Origin: Sediminibacterium sp. C3
Lineage (GTDB): Bacteria; Bacteroidota; Bacteroidia; Chitinophagales; Chitinophagaceae
Assembly (NCBI RefSeq): GCF_000508085.1
Contig: NZ_KI669560.1
Span: forward strand, 2,788,254 to 2,852,253
Length of the DNA: 64,000 nt
Direction of reading: 5' to 3'
Made by a program: the position numbers and the translations under genes. The notes beneath the pieces were generated by a model. The model searched no databases. It saw only the letters and a list, made by a program, of their open reading frames with translations, and was not told the origin of the DNA. Shown in pieces: positions 26,285 through 34,946 of the stretch. Position 1 is the first letter of the stretch. Every line of letters starts with the position of its first letter.

Positions 26285-28675
26285 TTACTCGCTGATCATT
26301 TCCCTTACCACCCTTATCACATCTTCTGCATTGGGCTTACTGAAATAATCTCCGTCACTTCCGTAACTGGGTCGGTGCGCCTGAGCCGTTAAAGTTCTCG
26401 GACTCACATCCAGCCACTGGAATGCTTTCTGTTCTTCAATAACCTGATTATACATATAAGCGGCTGCGCCACCTGGTACGTCTTCGTCTACAAACAAAAT
26501 ACGATTCGTCTTTTTTAATGATTCCAGAATCATATGGTTGATATCGAATGGAAGTAAAGTCTGAACGTCAATTACTTCACAACTGATTCCCTCAGCAGCA
26601 AGACGCTCAGTAGCGTCCTGAATAATCCGCAAGGTTGAACCATAAGAAACAATGGTAATGTCTTCCCCGGTTCTGATCACTTCAGGGATACCCAATGGCA
26701 CCGTATACTCCAGCAAGTTCGCAGGCAATTTTTCTTTCAGACGATAACCATTCAAACACTCAATCACCAATGCAGGGTCGTTGGATGACAATAAAGTATT
26801 GTACATACCCACTGCCTGTACCATATTTCTTGGCACACAAACATACATGCCTCTCAACGAATTAATGATCATTCCCATGGGAGAACCACTGTGCCAAATA
26901 CCTTCCAGACGATGTCCCCTGGTTCTTACTATAACCGGACAACATTGCTGACCCTTGGTTCTGTAATGAGTAGTAGCTACATCATCACTCAAAATTTGCA
27001 AGCCGTACAACAGATAGTCTAAATATTGAATTTCAGCAATGGGCCTTAATCCGCGCAAAGCCATACCCACAGCCTGTCCCATAATGGTAAGCTCGCGAAT
27101 ACCGGTGTCAAAAATGCGGTCTCTTCCGTGCCTTTCCTGTAAACCCGCAAAGCCCTGGTTAACATCTCCAATATACCCTACGTCTTCACCAAATGCATAT
27201 ACTTTGTGATTCTGTGTAAATAAGGCATCAAAGTATTTATTCAATACTTCAAACCCATTTACAGTAGGTGCATCAAAAGAAATCAACGGTTTAATTTCGG
27301 GAACTTTTAATGCACTCTTGATGGTTTGATTGTATAAGTGAGAATTGTATAACCCTTTATTCAGGTTTAATAATTCCTGATAGTATAACTGTACATCCTG
27401 AATAGATGGAGACTCCGGAGCCATTTCTATTGCCAATGATAAAGATCTCAACACATCTCTGCGCAAAGGTTCCTTGCTTTGCAATAATTCATTGGCCATT
27501 TGTTGTAAACGATTGTACTTATCCATATCGCTTACCATCATTTCCTTTAATAAAGTACCTGCATTGGCTGCCTGTTCTTTAATAGGGTTGATGTATTTAT
27601 CCCAGGCACGCTGACGACTTTCCCTTACATGATCCTTGGCCTGTGCTTCTATATCTGATAATTCAGATTCATTGCTAAGGTTATTGGCCAGCATCCACTC
27701 TTTCATTTTCTTAATGCAATCCCATTCCTTCTCCCAGGCCAATCTTTCCGGTGTCTTGTACCTTTCATGGCTTCCGCTGGTAGAATGTCCCTGTGGTTGT
27801 GTTACTTCTTCAACATGAAACAAAACAGGTACATGGGTATCCCTGATTCTTTGAATACCTTCCTCAAAAGCCTGACAAAGGCCTGCATAATCCCATGCCT
27901 TTAATTTATAAATCCGGATACCATTGGTATCTTCCATTTTCTCCAGTCCTCTAAGAGCTTCCGATATGGAGCCCTTGGTGGTTTGAAAATTCTTGGGAAC
28001 AGAAATTCCATACCCATCATCCCAGACAAATACAGCCAACGGAACCTGTAATACGGCAGCTGCATTCATGGTTTCCCAGAAATGTCCTTCACTAGTACTG
28101 GCATCTCCAATGGTAGTAAAGCAAACTTCATTTCCATTATGACTCAGGTGATCCATTTCTCTTAAATGGGCATTCTGCCTGAAGCATTTGGAAGCAAAAG
28201 CCAATCCTAATCCACGAGGCATCTGAGAAGCGGTAGGCGCCATATCTGCCGACACGTTTTTGCGGTTGGCCAGGTCTAGCCAGTTCCCGTTTTCATCTAC
28301 CAGTTTAGTAGCAAAATGGGCATTCATCTGACGACCAGCACTAAATGGATCATTCTTTATATCCGGATCGGCATACAATTGTGCAAAATATTGTTCAACA
28401 CTTGCCAAACCGGCAGCAAACATAAAAGTCTGATCACGGTAATAACCGCTTCTGAAATCACCCGGCTGAAAAAACTTGGCCATGGCCAGCTGAGGGACTT
28501 CTTTACCATCTCCGAAAATTCCGAATTTGGCTTTGCCGGTTAATACTTCTCTTCGGCCCAGGAGGCTTACTTCTCTACTGATTACGGCGGTTCTATAATC
28601 TTCCAGAACGGTTTGTCTAAAACCTTCGAAAGACAACATATCGTCTTTGTATTGTAATGAAGCGGTTGATTCCAT
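26285..28675 (-). CDS. Fused alpha/beta E1 component of a 2-oxoacid dehydrogenase
   Basis: 796 residues joining both E1 subunits, a common arrangement in Bacteroidota. The alpha-like part (about 1-380) carries the thiamine diphosphate motif beginning GDASTSEGHFW (190-200) and ending near DDGYGIS. The beta-like part (from about 460) has YAFGEDVGYIGDVNQGF, FDTGIRELTIMGQAVGMAL and VIECLNGYRLKEKLP. It decarboxylates a 2-oxoacid and passes the acyl group to the E2 lipoyl domain; sequence resembles branched-chain (2-oxoisovalerate) E1 most, but pyruvate cannot be excluded. No E2 or E3 gene is near. The ATG follows a perfect promoter box by 4 nt. Confidence 0.93.
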   Translation of the reverse strand: MESTASLQYKDDMLSFEGFRQTVLEDYRTAVISREVSLLGRREVLTGKAKFGIFGDGKEVPQLAMAKFFQPGDFRSGYYRDQTFMFAAGLASVEQYFAQLYADPDIKNDPFSAGRQMNAHFATKLVDENGNWLDLANRKNVSADMAPTASQMPRGLGLAFASKCFRQNAHLREMDHLSHNGNEVCFTTIGDASTSEGHFWETMNAAAVLQVPLAVFVWDDGYGISVPKNFQTTKGSISEALRGLEKMEDTNGIRIYKLKAWDYAGLCQAFEEGIQRIRDTHVPVLFHVEEVTQPQGHSTSGSHERYKTPERLAWEKEWDCIKKMKEWMLANNLSNESELSDIEAQAKDHVRESRQRAWDKYINPIKEQAANAGTLLKEMMVSDMDKYNRLQQMANELLQSKEPLRRDVLRSLSLAIEMAPESPSIQDVQLYYQELLNLNKGLYNSHLYNQTIKSALKVPEIKPLISFDAPTVNGFEVLNKYFDALFTQNHKVYAFGEDVGYIGDVNQGFAGLQERHGRDRIFDTGIRELTIMGQAVGMALRGLRPIAEIQYLDYLLYGLQILSDDVATTHYRTKGQQCCPVIVRTRGHRLEGIWHSGSPMGMIINSLRGMYVCVPRNMVQAVGMYNTLLSSNDPALVIECLNGYRLKEKLPANLLEYTVPLGIPEVIRTGEDITIVSYGSTLRIIQDATERLAAEGISCEVIDVQTLLPFDINHMILESLKKTNRILFVDEDVPGGAAAYMYNQVIEEQKAFQWLDVSPRTLTAQAHRPSYGSDGDYFSKPNAEDVIRVVREMISE

Positions 28676-28679
28676 ACAA

Positions 28680-28713
28680 CAAAAATAGGATTAGGAACGG
28701 AATAGACTAACAA
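28680..28713 (-). promoter_or_regulatory. E1 gene promoter (TTG-N23-TATTTTTG), 4 bp from the ATG
   Basis: On the minus strand TTG (28713-28711), a 23-bp spacer and TATTTTTG (28687-28680) match the Bacteroidota pattern at the long end of its spacing. The box ends 4 nt before the ATG, so the transcript may be leaderless. Confidence 0.55.
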
Positions 28714-28806
28714 TAATTAGTTTAATTGGAAATTAACGGGTTAATAACGCAAACCTTCATCATCAAGCGGTCAATTTTTGTACTTTTACCACTTAATTGC
28801 ACAAGT

Positions 28807-29181
28807 ATGAAAATTTGGATTGTATTATTAGGATTTCTGGGTTTTTCATTGGGCACCATGGCCCAGTCTTCCGACGCTAAAGTGTCTATTAAAAACGAAA
28901 CCTACGAAATGGGTAAAGTGAAATTTGGTCAACCTGTATCTTATTGGGTAGAAGTAACCAATACCAGTAAGGACGACCTGAAACTGGAAGGCGTAAGAGC
29001 CGGTTGCGGCTGCACCACTCCGGACTTCACTCCCAACCAGGTATTCAAACCAGGAGAAACCATTAAAATTAAAATTGAATTCAACGGTTCTGTAATGGGT
29101 AAATTTACCCGGTTTACGGATATTATTATTTCTGGAGGCATCGTAAAACAAACCAAGTTCAGCGGAGAAGGCATTCAATAA
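28807..29181 (+). CDS. DUF1573 secreted protein (first of a tandem pair)
   Basis: 124 residues from the chosen ATG at 28807, which gives a proper signal peptide (MKIWIVLLGFLGFSLGTMAQ); an in-frame start 27 codons upstream would bury it. The DUF1573 Ig-like domain shows EMGKVKFGQPVSYWVEVTN, GVRAGCGCTTPDFTPNQVFK and IIISGGIVKQTKFSGEG. DUF1573 proteins are abundant in Bacteroidota envelopes but uncharacterised; the conserved CGCT is a family trait. A TACTTTTA box, one base off consensus, lies about 20 nt upstream. The second DUF1573 gene follows after 20 nt. Confidence 0.9.
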   Translation: MKIWIVLLGFLGFSLGTMAQSSDAKVSIKNETYEMGKVKFGQPVSYWVEVTNTSKDDLKLEGVRAGCGCTTPDFTPNQVFKPGETIKIKIEFNGSVMGKFTRFTDIIISGGIVKQTKFSGEGIQ

Positions 29182-29201
29182 TTTAAAAAACTAACCATCA
29201 T

Positions 29202-29573
29202 ATGAAGTCATTATTTTTATCTGTATTTTTATTTTGTTCTGTTGCCGTTTTTGCACAAAACGATATCAAATTCAGCAAAACCCTTCACCAGTTCGGAAAA
29301 ATTAAAAGAGGGGTTCCTGCCACTATTGTGTTTACTTATACCAATAATGCAGCCAAGCCTGTTGTAATTGAATTTGCCAATGCAGAATGCGGTTGCACCA
29401 AACCTGTTTATAGCCAGGCACCAACCGTAAAAGGGAAATCAGGCACCATTAAAGTAACCTATAATGCAGAATCAATAGGTGTATTCAAAAAAAGAGTAGA
29501 TGTAAAATTCGCACACTCTAATCAGCCTTATATTTTAACCATCGAAGGAGAAGTAGTAGAAAACCTTAAATAG
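29202..29573 (+). CDS. DUF1573 secreted protein (second of a tandem pair)
   Basis: 123 residues with a signal peptide (MKSLFLSVFLFCSVAVFAQ) and one DUF1573 domain: LHQFGKIKRGVPATIVFTYT, IEFANAECGCTKPVYSQAP, GTIKVTYNAESIGVFKKRVD and NQPYILTIEGEV. It is clearly paralogous to the preceding gene, sharing the CGCT motif and strand order, so the pair probably arose by tandem duplication. The aminotransferase gene begins 4 nt after its stop, so all three are one unit. Confidence 0.92.
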   Translation: MKSLFLSVFLFCSVAVFAQNDIKFSKTLHQFGKIKRGVPATIVFTYTNNAAKPVVIEFANAECGCTKPVYSQAPTVKGKSGTIKVTYNAESIGVFKKRVDVKFAHSNQPYILTIEGEVVENLK

Positions 29574-29577
29574 GAAT

Positions 29578-30774
29578 ATGTTAAGCATCAGTAATCGTGG
29601 GAATGCCATGCCGGCATCACCCATCAGAAAATTAGTACCCTACGCAGAAGCAGCTAAAAAAAGAGGCACGAAAGTATATCATCTGAATATCGGGCAACCC
29701 GATATTGAAACACCTAAAATGGTGCTGGATGCAGTAAGGAACAGTGACTTCAAAGTTTTGGAATACAGCCATAGTGCAGGAAATGAAAGTTATAGAAGAA
29801 AACTGGTTGATTACTATGCATCTGTTGGCATTCAGGTAAATCACCAGCAAATCATTATTACCACAGGTGGAAGCGAAGCCATTCAGTTTGGATTCATGGC
29901 CTGTCTGGATGCGGGAGATGAAGTAATTATACCGGAGCCTTTCTATGCCAACTACAATGGTTTTGCCGTAGCAGCCGGTGTAAAAGTAGTACCTGTTACC
30001 TCCTCTATCAGAAACGGATTTGCCCTACCACCCATTGCTGATTTTGAAAGCAAGATTACAGCCCGCACCAAAGCCATTGTAATCTGCAATCCTAATAATC
30101 CAACCGGATATTTATACAGCAAGGCAGAGATGGAACAGTTGAAAGAACTGATTCTGAAACATAACCTTTATTTGTTTTCTGATGAAGCATACAGAGAGTT
30201 CTGCTATGAGGGAGAACAAACCAGCGCCATGCATTTAACCGGTGTTGACGACCATGTTATTATTATGGATACCATCAGTAAAAGATACAGTGCCTGCGGA
30301 GGAAGAATCGGAGCACTGGTAACCAAAAACCAACAGGTGCTGGATGCGGTAATGAAATTTGCACAGGCCAGGTTAAGCCCGCCCAGTTTTGCGCAGATTG
30401 CAGGTGAAGCGGCCATAGATTTACCAGCTAATTATTTTGACACAACTAAGGCAGAGTATAAAAAAAGAAGGGATTTAATTATAGAACGACTCAATAAAAT
30501 GGAAGGCGTTTTTTGCCCGAATCCAGGTGGGGCTTTCTATGCCATTGCCGAATTACCCATAGACGATGCCGACCAGTTTTGTCAATGGCTGCTTGAATCT
30601 TTCAGCCATGAACAGCAAACCGTGATGCTGGCCCCTGCTACCGGATTTTACGGCACTCCGGGATTAGGAAAAAAAGAAGTAAGACTGGCTTATGTGCTAA
30701 ATCTGGAAGACATCAATAAAGCCATGGATTGCCTGGAAGTGGCACTGAAAGTGTATCCTGGCAGAACAATTTAA
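29578..30774 (+). CDS. PLP-dependent aminotransferase (class I/II)
   Basis: 398-residue fold-type I aminotransferase of the aspartate aminotransferase subgroup. Landmarks are YHLNIGQPDIETPKMVLDAV, TTGGSEAIQFGFMACLDAGD, ICNPNNPTGYLYSKAEMEQL, the SDEAYREF segment, and the PLP lysine in DTISKRYSACGGRIGALV. The C-terminal substrate arginine is in KKEVRLAYVLN. The amino donor cannot be specified. It is coupled to the DUF1573 pair by a 4-nt gap and is followed by 247 nt of AT-rich non-coding DNA. Confidence 0.93.
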   Translation: MLSISNRGNAMPASPIRKLVPYAEAAKKRGTKVYHLNIGQPDIETPKMVLDAVRNSDFKVLEYSHSAGNESYRRKLVDYYASVGIQVNHQQIIITTGGSEAIQFGFMACLDAGDEVIIPEPFYANYNGFAVAAGVKVVPVTSSIRNGFALPPIADFESKITARTKAIVICNPNNPTGYLYSKAEMEQLKELILKHNLYLFSDEAYREFCYEGEQTSAMHLTGVDDHVIIMDTISKRYSACGGRIGALVTKNQQVLDAVMKFAQARLSPPSFAQIAGEAAIDLPANYFDTTKAEYKKRRDLIIERLNKMEGVFCPNPGGAFYAIAELPIDDADQFCQWLLESFSHEQQTVMLAPATGFYGTPGLGKKEVRLAYVLNLEDINKAMDCLEVALKVYPGRTI

Positions 30775-30868
30775 TTATTAAAATAATTTGCAATATTAAA
30801 TAATTGTAAATTATTACTATTTAAATAGCTTAAAAGGGCCAATATTAATTAAATATAATTTTTTACTA

Positions 30869-30899
30869 TTTGTTATTTAAACGAGTTTTTGTATCTTAG
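30869..30899 (+). promoter_or_regulatory. Promoter (TTTG-N19-TATCTTAG) upstream of the DUF5723 gene
   Basis: TTTG (30869-30872), a 19-bp spacer and TATCTTAG (30892-30899) fit the Bacteroidota pattern with one mismatch in the -7 box. The predicted start near 30903 would give a 5' leader of about 119 nt that contains a terminator-like hairpin. Confidence 0.55.
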
Positions 30900-30943
30900 C
30901 CGAAACATTAATACAAAGAGTCTCTATATTGGCAAGCAATCGA

Positions 30944-30976
30944 AAACCCTTCGTTTCTACGAGGGGTTTATTTTTG
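30944..30976 (+). terminator. Terminator-like hairpin in the leader of the DUF5723 gene
   Basis: AAACCCTTCGT (30944-30954) pairs with ACGAGGGGTTT (30959-30969) around a TTCT loop, an 11-bp stem with one G-T pair, followed by ATTTTTG. It lies about 45-75 nt after a promoter and 46 nt before the next ATG, so it may be an attenuator or the end of a small RNA. The rest of 30775-31021 shows no coding content. Confidence 0.65.
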
Positions 30977-31021
30977 TAGGCTGCTAAGGGAATAATTAAA
31001 CGCTCTATACGTTTATAACAC

Positions 31022-32470
31022 ATGCTACAAAGCAAGCTATTTCTTTCCGTTTTTGTTTTATCCATCACGGTTATCGGGGGGATTAAAAACGCCGCGACAG
31101 CACAGCAGTATCTGGCCATGCATGGGTCATCCTATGCAGGGGTTAGCAGCATTTTCAATAACCCGGCCTCAATTGGCAATAGTGTGCACAGATGGGATCT
31201 TCAACTCTTCTCTGCCCAGACCGCTTTTTATACAAATACCCTGTATGCAAGAACCCTGAATATTACCAATCTGGGGGCAGACAAACAATATATGACCAAT
31301 GGGTTTCAGGATAGAAGACTAGACCAGAACTCAGATCTGAGTTTACTATCCGCCATGTATCGCATCAACAAAAAACATGCAGTTGCTATTGCATTCAGAG
31401 GAAAATTTTATCAGCATATTCAAACCAATGCATTTCATTATCAAGACTCAGCATCCAGCTTACAAAGCTTTTTTAAGCTGAACAGGAATATCCCTTTTTT
31501 GCAGGGCAGAAGTGAACACAGCGGATGGGGTGAACTCAACCTGAGTTATGCAGGAGCCATTGCGGAAACAGAAAACAGCCGACTAACAGCTGGTGCCAGC
31601 CTACAGATTTCCAAAAGCCTGGGGGGAGCATACATGCGAATGAACGGAGCAAAGTTCAGAGAAGATATCAATGGCATCGACACCAGTTATACGGCTTATT
31701 CAGGAGTTGGAGAGTATGCTTATTCTGCCAATATTGATGTGTTGCAGCAATTCGGCATAACCAGCAACAGTGTCCGTGATTTTGTAAAACAATCCAAAAC
31801 GAGTATGGGCATTAGTGCAGGTTTGGAATACATAGTTTACAACGACGAATCCTATAAAGATAACCGGCTATCAGAAGGGAGACCCTATTCGTATAAAATA
31901 GGATTCAGCTTAATGGATATTGGAGCGCAGCGTTATACCAACAGTGAATATACAGGCAGATTTACCCGGGACAATGATGATGTTTCCGATAGCAGAATTG
32001 CCAATATCATGCGCAATGTAAATAACACAAGAGATTTTAAAGACTCAATGACGGCCTTGTTCGACTCAATACAAACCCTGCCTGCCAGTTTTAATATGGT
32101 TAATCCGGCAAGGGCTATTGTAAATGTAGACAAGTGGATGGGTGGTTCTTTTTTTATTAATGCACAGCTCATTATTCACCTGAACAGCAGAGCCAGTGCA
32201 ACAAAGCTGAACACAAATGAAATGGGTTTTTTAGCCGTAACACCCAGATGGGAGACCCTGAACTGGGGTGTGTTTCTTCCCATGCAACTTACCAGAGATG
32301 GACAATTCTGGACAGGTCTTGCATTTAAAGCAGGCCCGTTGATTGCCGGCATTCATAATATTGGCATCGTGAAGCAGTGGGCCCTGTTAAACGGAGGCGG
32401 CTATATCATGCTGAACTTACATCCTTTCAGAAAAAAGATCAGCAAAACCAGAATGGACTGTTTTGAATAA
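31022..32470 (+). CDS. DUF5723-type outer-membrane protein
   Basis: 482 residues. A signal peptide (SVFVLSITVIGGIKNAATAQ) precedes a start typical of the DUF5723 / PorV-like barrel group: YLAMHGSSYAGVSSIFNNPA followed by alternating aromatic strands. Internal segments GLEYIVYNDESY and KIGFSLMDIGAQRYTNSEY look like barrel strands, and the end (LLNGGGYIMLNLHPFRKK) is strand-like. The family is found across Bacteroidota and has no assigned function; an outer-membrane location is inferred. Expression probably depends on the leader hairpin at 30944-30976. Confidence 0.82.
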   Translation: MLQSKLFLSVFVLSITVIGGIKNAATAQQYLAMHGSSYAGVSSIFNNPASIGNSVHRWDLQLFSAQTAFYTNTLYARTLNITNLGADKQYMTNGFQDRRLDQNSDLSLLSAMYRINKKHAVAIAFRGKFYQHIQTNAFHYQDSASSLQSFFKLNRNIPFLQGRSEHSGWGELNLSYAGAIAETENSRLTAGASLQISKSLGGAYMRMNGAKFREDINGIDTSYTAYSGVGEYAYSANIDVLQQFGITSNSVRDFVKQSKTSMGISAGLEYIVYNDESYKDNRLSEGRPYSYKIGFSLMDIGAQRYTNSEYTGRFTRDNDDVSDSRIANIMRNVNNTRDFKDSMTALFDSIQTLPASFNMVNPARAIVNVDKWMGGSFFINAQLIIHLNSRASATKLNTNEMGFLAVTPRWETLNWGVFLPMQLTRDGQFWTGLAFKAGPLIAGIHNIGIVKQWALLNGGGYIMLNLHPFRKKISKTRMDCFE

Positions 32471-32491
32471 GGAACAAAACCCTTAAAAGTA

Positions 32492-33691
32492 TTACTGAGG
32501 CAAAGTCACCGTAAATCTGGTACCCTTCCCTTTTTCTGATTGAATATCCAGGGAACCATGTAATTCGTCTATCAATCTTTTTACCAGCGACAAACCAAAA
32601 CCATATCCTTTTTCTCCGGTAGTACCACTGGAAGAGGTTTTCATTCCTTTTAAAATGGCATCCATTTCTTCATTGGTTAACCCTACCCCACTGTCTGCTA
32701 CAAGAATTTCAAGTGTTTGACCCGATCCTGTAATGGAATGGATATTCAACTCAACTTTAATGGTTCCTTCCGGATCAGTAAACTTAATGGCATTGGTAAT
32801 TAAATTACCAGCAATTTGCAACAATTTATTTTTGGGAATTGCTTTTTGCTCCTGTCCAACTTTAATTTGAAAACTTAAATTGATCTGCTTGTTGGCAGCC
32901 TGAGGGGTGTACAATTTTTCCAGTTTTTCCTTAAAGGCTTTTAAGGTAAACCCATCTGTTTTTACAACTCCCTTGGCTTGCTGATCTTCCGCATTTAAAA
33001 TTTCGGTTGCCAGATCCAGCAGTGAATTTCCAGCACGCTGAATAAGCTTCATGATTTCCAGAATATCATCCAGTTTTTGTGATTGTCCATGCTCCGTAAC
33101 CATTTGAGCCAAGCCAATAATACCAGACAATGGACCTCTGATATCGTGAGCTACTTTCTTATTGTTCTCATTTACCTCAACCACTTTAGACTTCAGGTTC
33201 TGAATATACTTGATAGTAGTCAGGCGGTTCACTACTTCTTTGGCAACTATTTTCAGTAACTCAACTTTCTCAGGACTCAGCGTTTTTGCAGCAGAATCCA
33301 ACACACATAATGCTCCTAAATTCAGACCATCCTGGGTTGCCAATGGAATACCAAAATAATATTCCAGATTAGGATTATCTACCACATAAAATTTATCCTT
33401 GAACCTTTCGTCAGAAGAAAGACTTTTTACTTCAAACTGATCATCCTGCATAATTGCATACTGACAAACAGAATCCTCTCTTTTCATCTGATCTATGGGC
33501 AAACCAAAATTGGCAACTGTCCATTGTGTGTAGGTATCAATTAAATTAACAAGGGAAATTTGGGTGCCAGCAATTTTTGCAGCCAGTTCAACCAGGTCTT
33601 TTAACAAATCAGAAGTATCTGAATAATCAATATCGAATTCAGTTAAAGCCCAGACACGTTCGTCTTCATTATGTGGGATAGGAGCCTGCAT
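32492..33691 (-). CDS. GAF-domain sensor histidine kinase
   Basis: 399 residues from the ATG at 33691; a TTG two codons upstream is less likely. Order of domains: a GAF domain (about 25-165, with VCQYAIMQDDQFEVKSLSSD and YFGIPLATQDGLNLGALCVL), a HisKA-like helix with the phosphoacceptor His182 in KVAHDIRGPLSGIIG, and a HATPase domain (IAGNLITNAIKFTDPEGT, LVADSGVGLTNEEMD, GYGFGLSLVKRLIDELHG, GKGTRFTVTLPQ). No transmembrane segment, so a cytoplasmic sensor of a soluble or redox signal. No response regulator gene is adjacent; the partner is unknown. Confidence 0.93.
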   Translation of the reverse strand: MQAPIPHNEDERVWALTEFDIDYSDTSDLLKDLVELAAKIAGTQISLVNLIDTYTQWTVANFGLPIDQMKREDSVCQYAIMQDDQFEVKSLSSDERFKDKFYVVDNPNLEYYFGIPLATQDGLNLGALCVLDSAAKTLSPEKVELLKIVAKEVVNRLTTIKYIQNLKSKVVEVNENNKKVAHDIRGPLSGIIGLAQMVTEHGQSQKLDDILEIMKLIQRAGNSLLDLATEILNAEDQQAKGVVKTDGFTLKAFKEKLEKLYTPQAANKQINLSFQIKVGQEQKAIPKNKLLQIAGNLITNAIKFTDPEGTIKVELNIHSITGSGQTLEILVADSGVGLTNEEMDAILKGMKTSSSGTTGEKGYGFGLSLVKRLIDELHGSLDIQSEKGKGTRFTVTLPQ

Positions 33692-33712
33692 ATACAATAA
33701 AATAATTTATTG

Positions 33713-33720
33713 CAAAAATA
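33713..33720 (-). promoter_or_regulatory. Promoter -7 box (TATTTTTG) of the GAF kinase gene
   Basis: Exact TAnnTTTG match on the minus strand, 21 nt before the ATG. No TTG element at the expected distance. The remaining bases up to 33827 show no gene. Confidence 0.5.
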
Positions 33721-33827
33721 CGTCATGGCCACTAGGAATCTGTAGTGATAGTTCTATATTAACAGGCTTTAAGGTCTTATTAACCGATTTAACAGAAAAC
33801 TTACGGTTTTGTGACAATATTCGGCCA

Positions 33828-34946
33828 TTAGGACCGCTTACGATAACTGATTACCGCCCATGCATTAATGATAAAAGCATACAAAAGCATAATTCCAATT
33901 TGTGGTGCAATATCCCAAAGCGTACTCCCCTTTAAAACCACCATTCGCATTACTTCAATAAAATAGGAAATGGGATTGAATTTGGTAAACCAGATAGCCC
34001 ATTCCGGCATGCTATCAATACTGGTATACAGCCCCCCCATCAATACAAAGATCATCATGAGAAAAAAGGTAACTAACATTGCTTGCTGCTGGTTTTCAGA
34101 ATACGTTGAAATTAAAAGGCCAATTCCCAGAATCACCAACAGATAAACGGCTGCAAACAGGTACAAAGTAAAATAAGAACCAATCGGAATGATTCCATAC
34201 ACGAGCCAGGCAACTACAAATCCCACACTAATCACAACCAGACCAATCATCCAGAAAGGCAATAATTTGCCAAGAATAAAATGAGATTTTTTAACCGGAG
34301 TTACATTAATTTGTTCAATGGTACCCATTTCTTTTTCTCGTACAATATTAATGGAAGAGAGATTCATCCCCACTATTGTAATTAATAATACAAGAATACC
34401 CGGCACCATGAATCGCTTATAATTCATTTTAGGATTGTACCAGTTACTGGACTGAATTTGTATCTGCGGGAATTCATTGAATTTCCCGGGAACAAGTGTT
34501 TTGAGTCTGAAATTCTGATTGAACGACTGGACAATTGTATTTAAATAAGCCGATCCTAAATTACCTTTCACCCCGTTGATAGCATTCACAGACAGCGACA
34601 AATGTGCTTCTTTCTCCTCAACCAGACCTTTTTCAAAATTGTCTGGAATCTCTAAAATTAAATCGGCCTGATCAGTTTCAACCGCACGAATGGCTTCATT
34701 ACGATTATCGGGATACAAAACCAGTTTAAAATAATTGGAAGCAGTGATTTGTTGTACCAATTGGTTTGACAGGGTACTGCGGTCCCTGTTCAGAATGGCG
34801 ATATTAATGTTCTTGATTTCATAATCTGCTGCCATAGGCAACATAATCAGTTGAATTATCGGAAGAATAAAAATCGTTTTCAGAATAGCCGGATTTCTAA
34901 ATATCTGCCTGAACTCTTTTTCTAATATGAAACGCAATGGACTCAT
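33828..34946 (-). CDS. ABC-2 type transporter permease (YbhR-like)
   Basis: 372-residue inner-membrane permease of the ABC-2/YbhS-YbhR family. An N-terminal helix (FRNPAILKTIFILPIIQLIM) is followed by a large extracytoplasmic domain of about 150 residues (NIAILNRDRSTLSNQLVQQI onward) and five C-terminal helices; REKEMGTIEQINVTPVKKSH is the conserved coupling segment. It overlaps the preceding permease gene by 4 nt (ATGA), the sign of translational coupling. Together the two permeases and two ATPases form the ABC core of the efflux pump encoded by this operon. Confidence 0.92.
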   Translation of the reverse strand: MSPLRFILEKEFRQIFRNPAILKTIFILPIIQLIMLPMAADYEIKNINIAILNRDRSTLSNQLVQQITASNYFKLVLYPDNRNEAIRAVETDQADLILEIPDNFEKGLVEEKEAHLSLSVNAINGVKGNLGSAYLNTIVQSFNQNFRLKTLVPGKFNEFPQIQIQSSNWYNPKMNYKRFMVPGILVLLITIVGMNLSSINIVREKEMGTIEQINVTPVKKSHFILGKLLPFWMIGLVVISVGFVVAWLVYGIIPIGSYFTLYLFAAVYLLVILGIGLLISTYSENQQQAMLVTFFLMMIFVLMGGLYTSIDSMPEWAIWFTKFNPISYFIEVMRMVVLKGSTLWDIAPQIGIMLLYAFIINAWAVISYRKRS

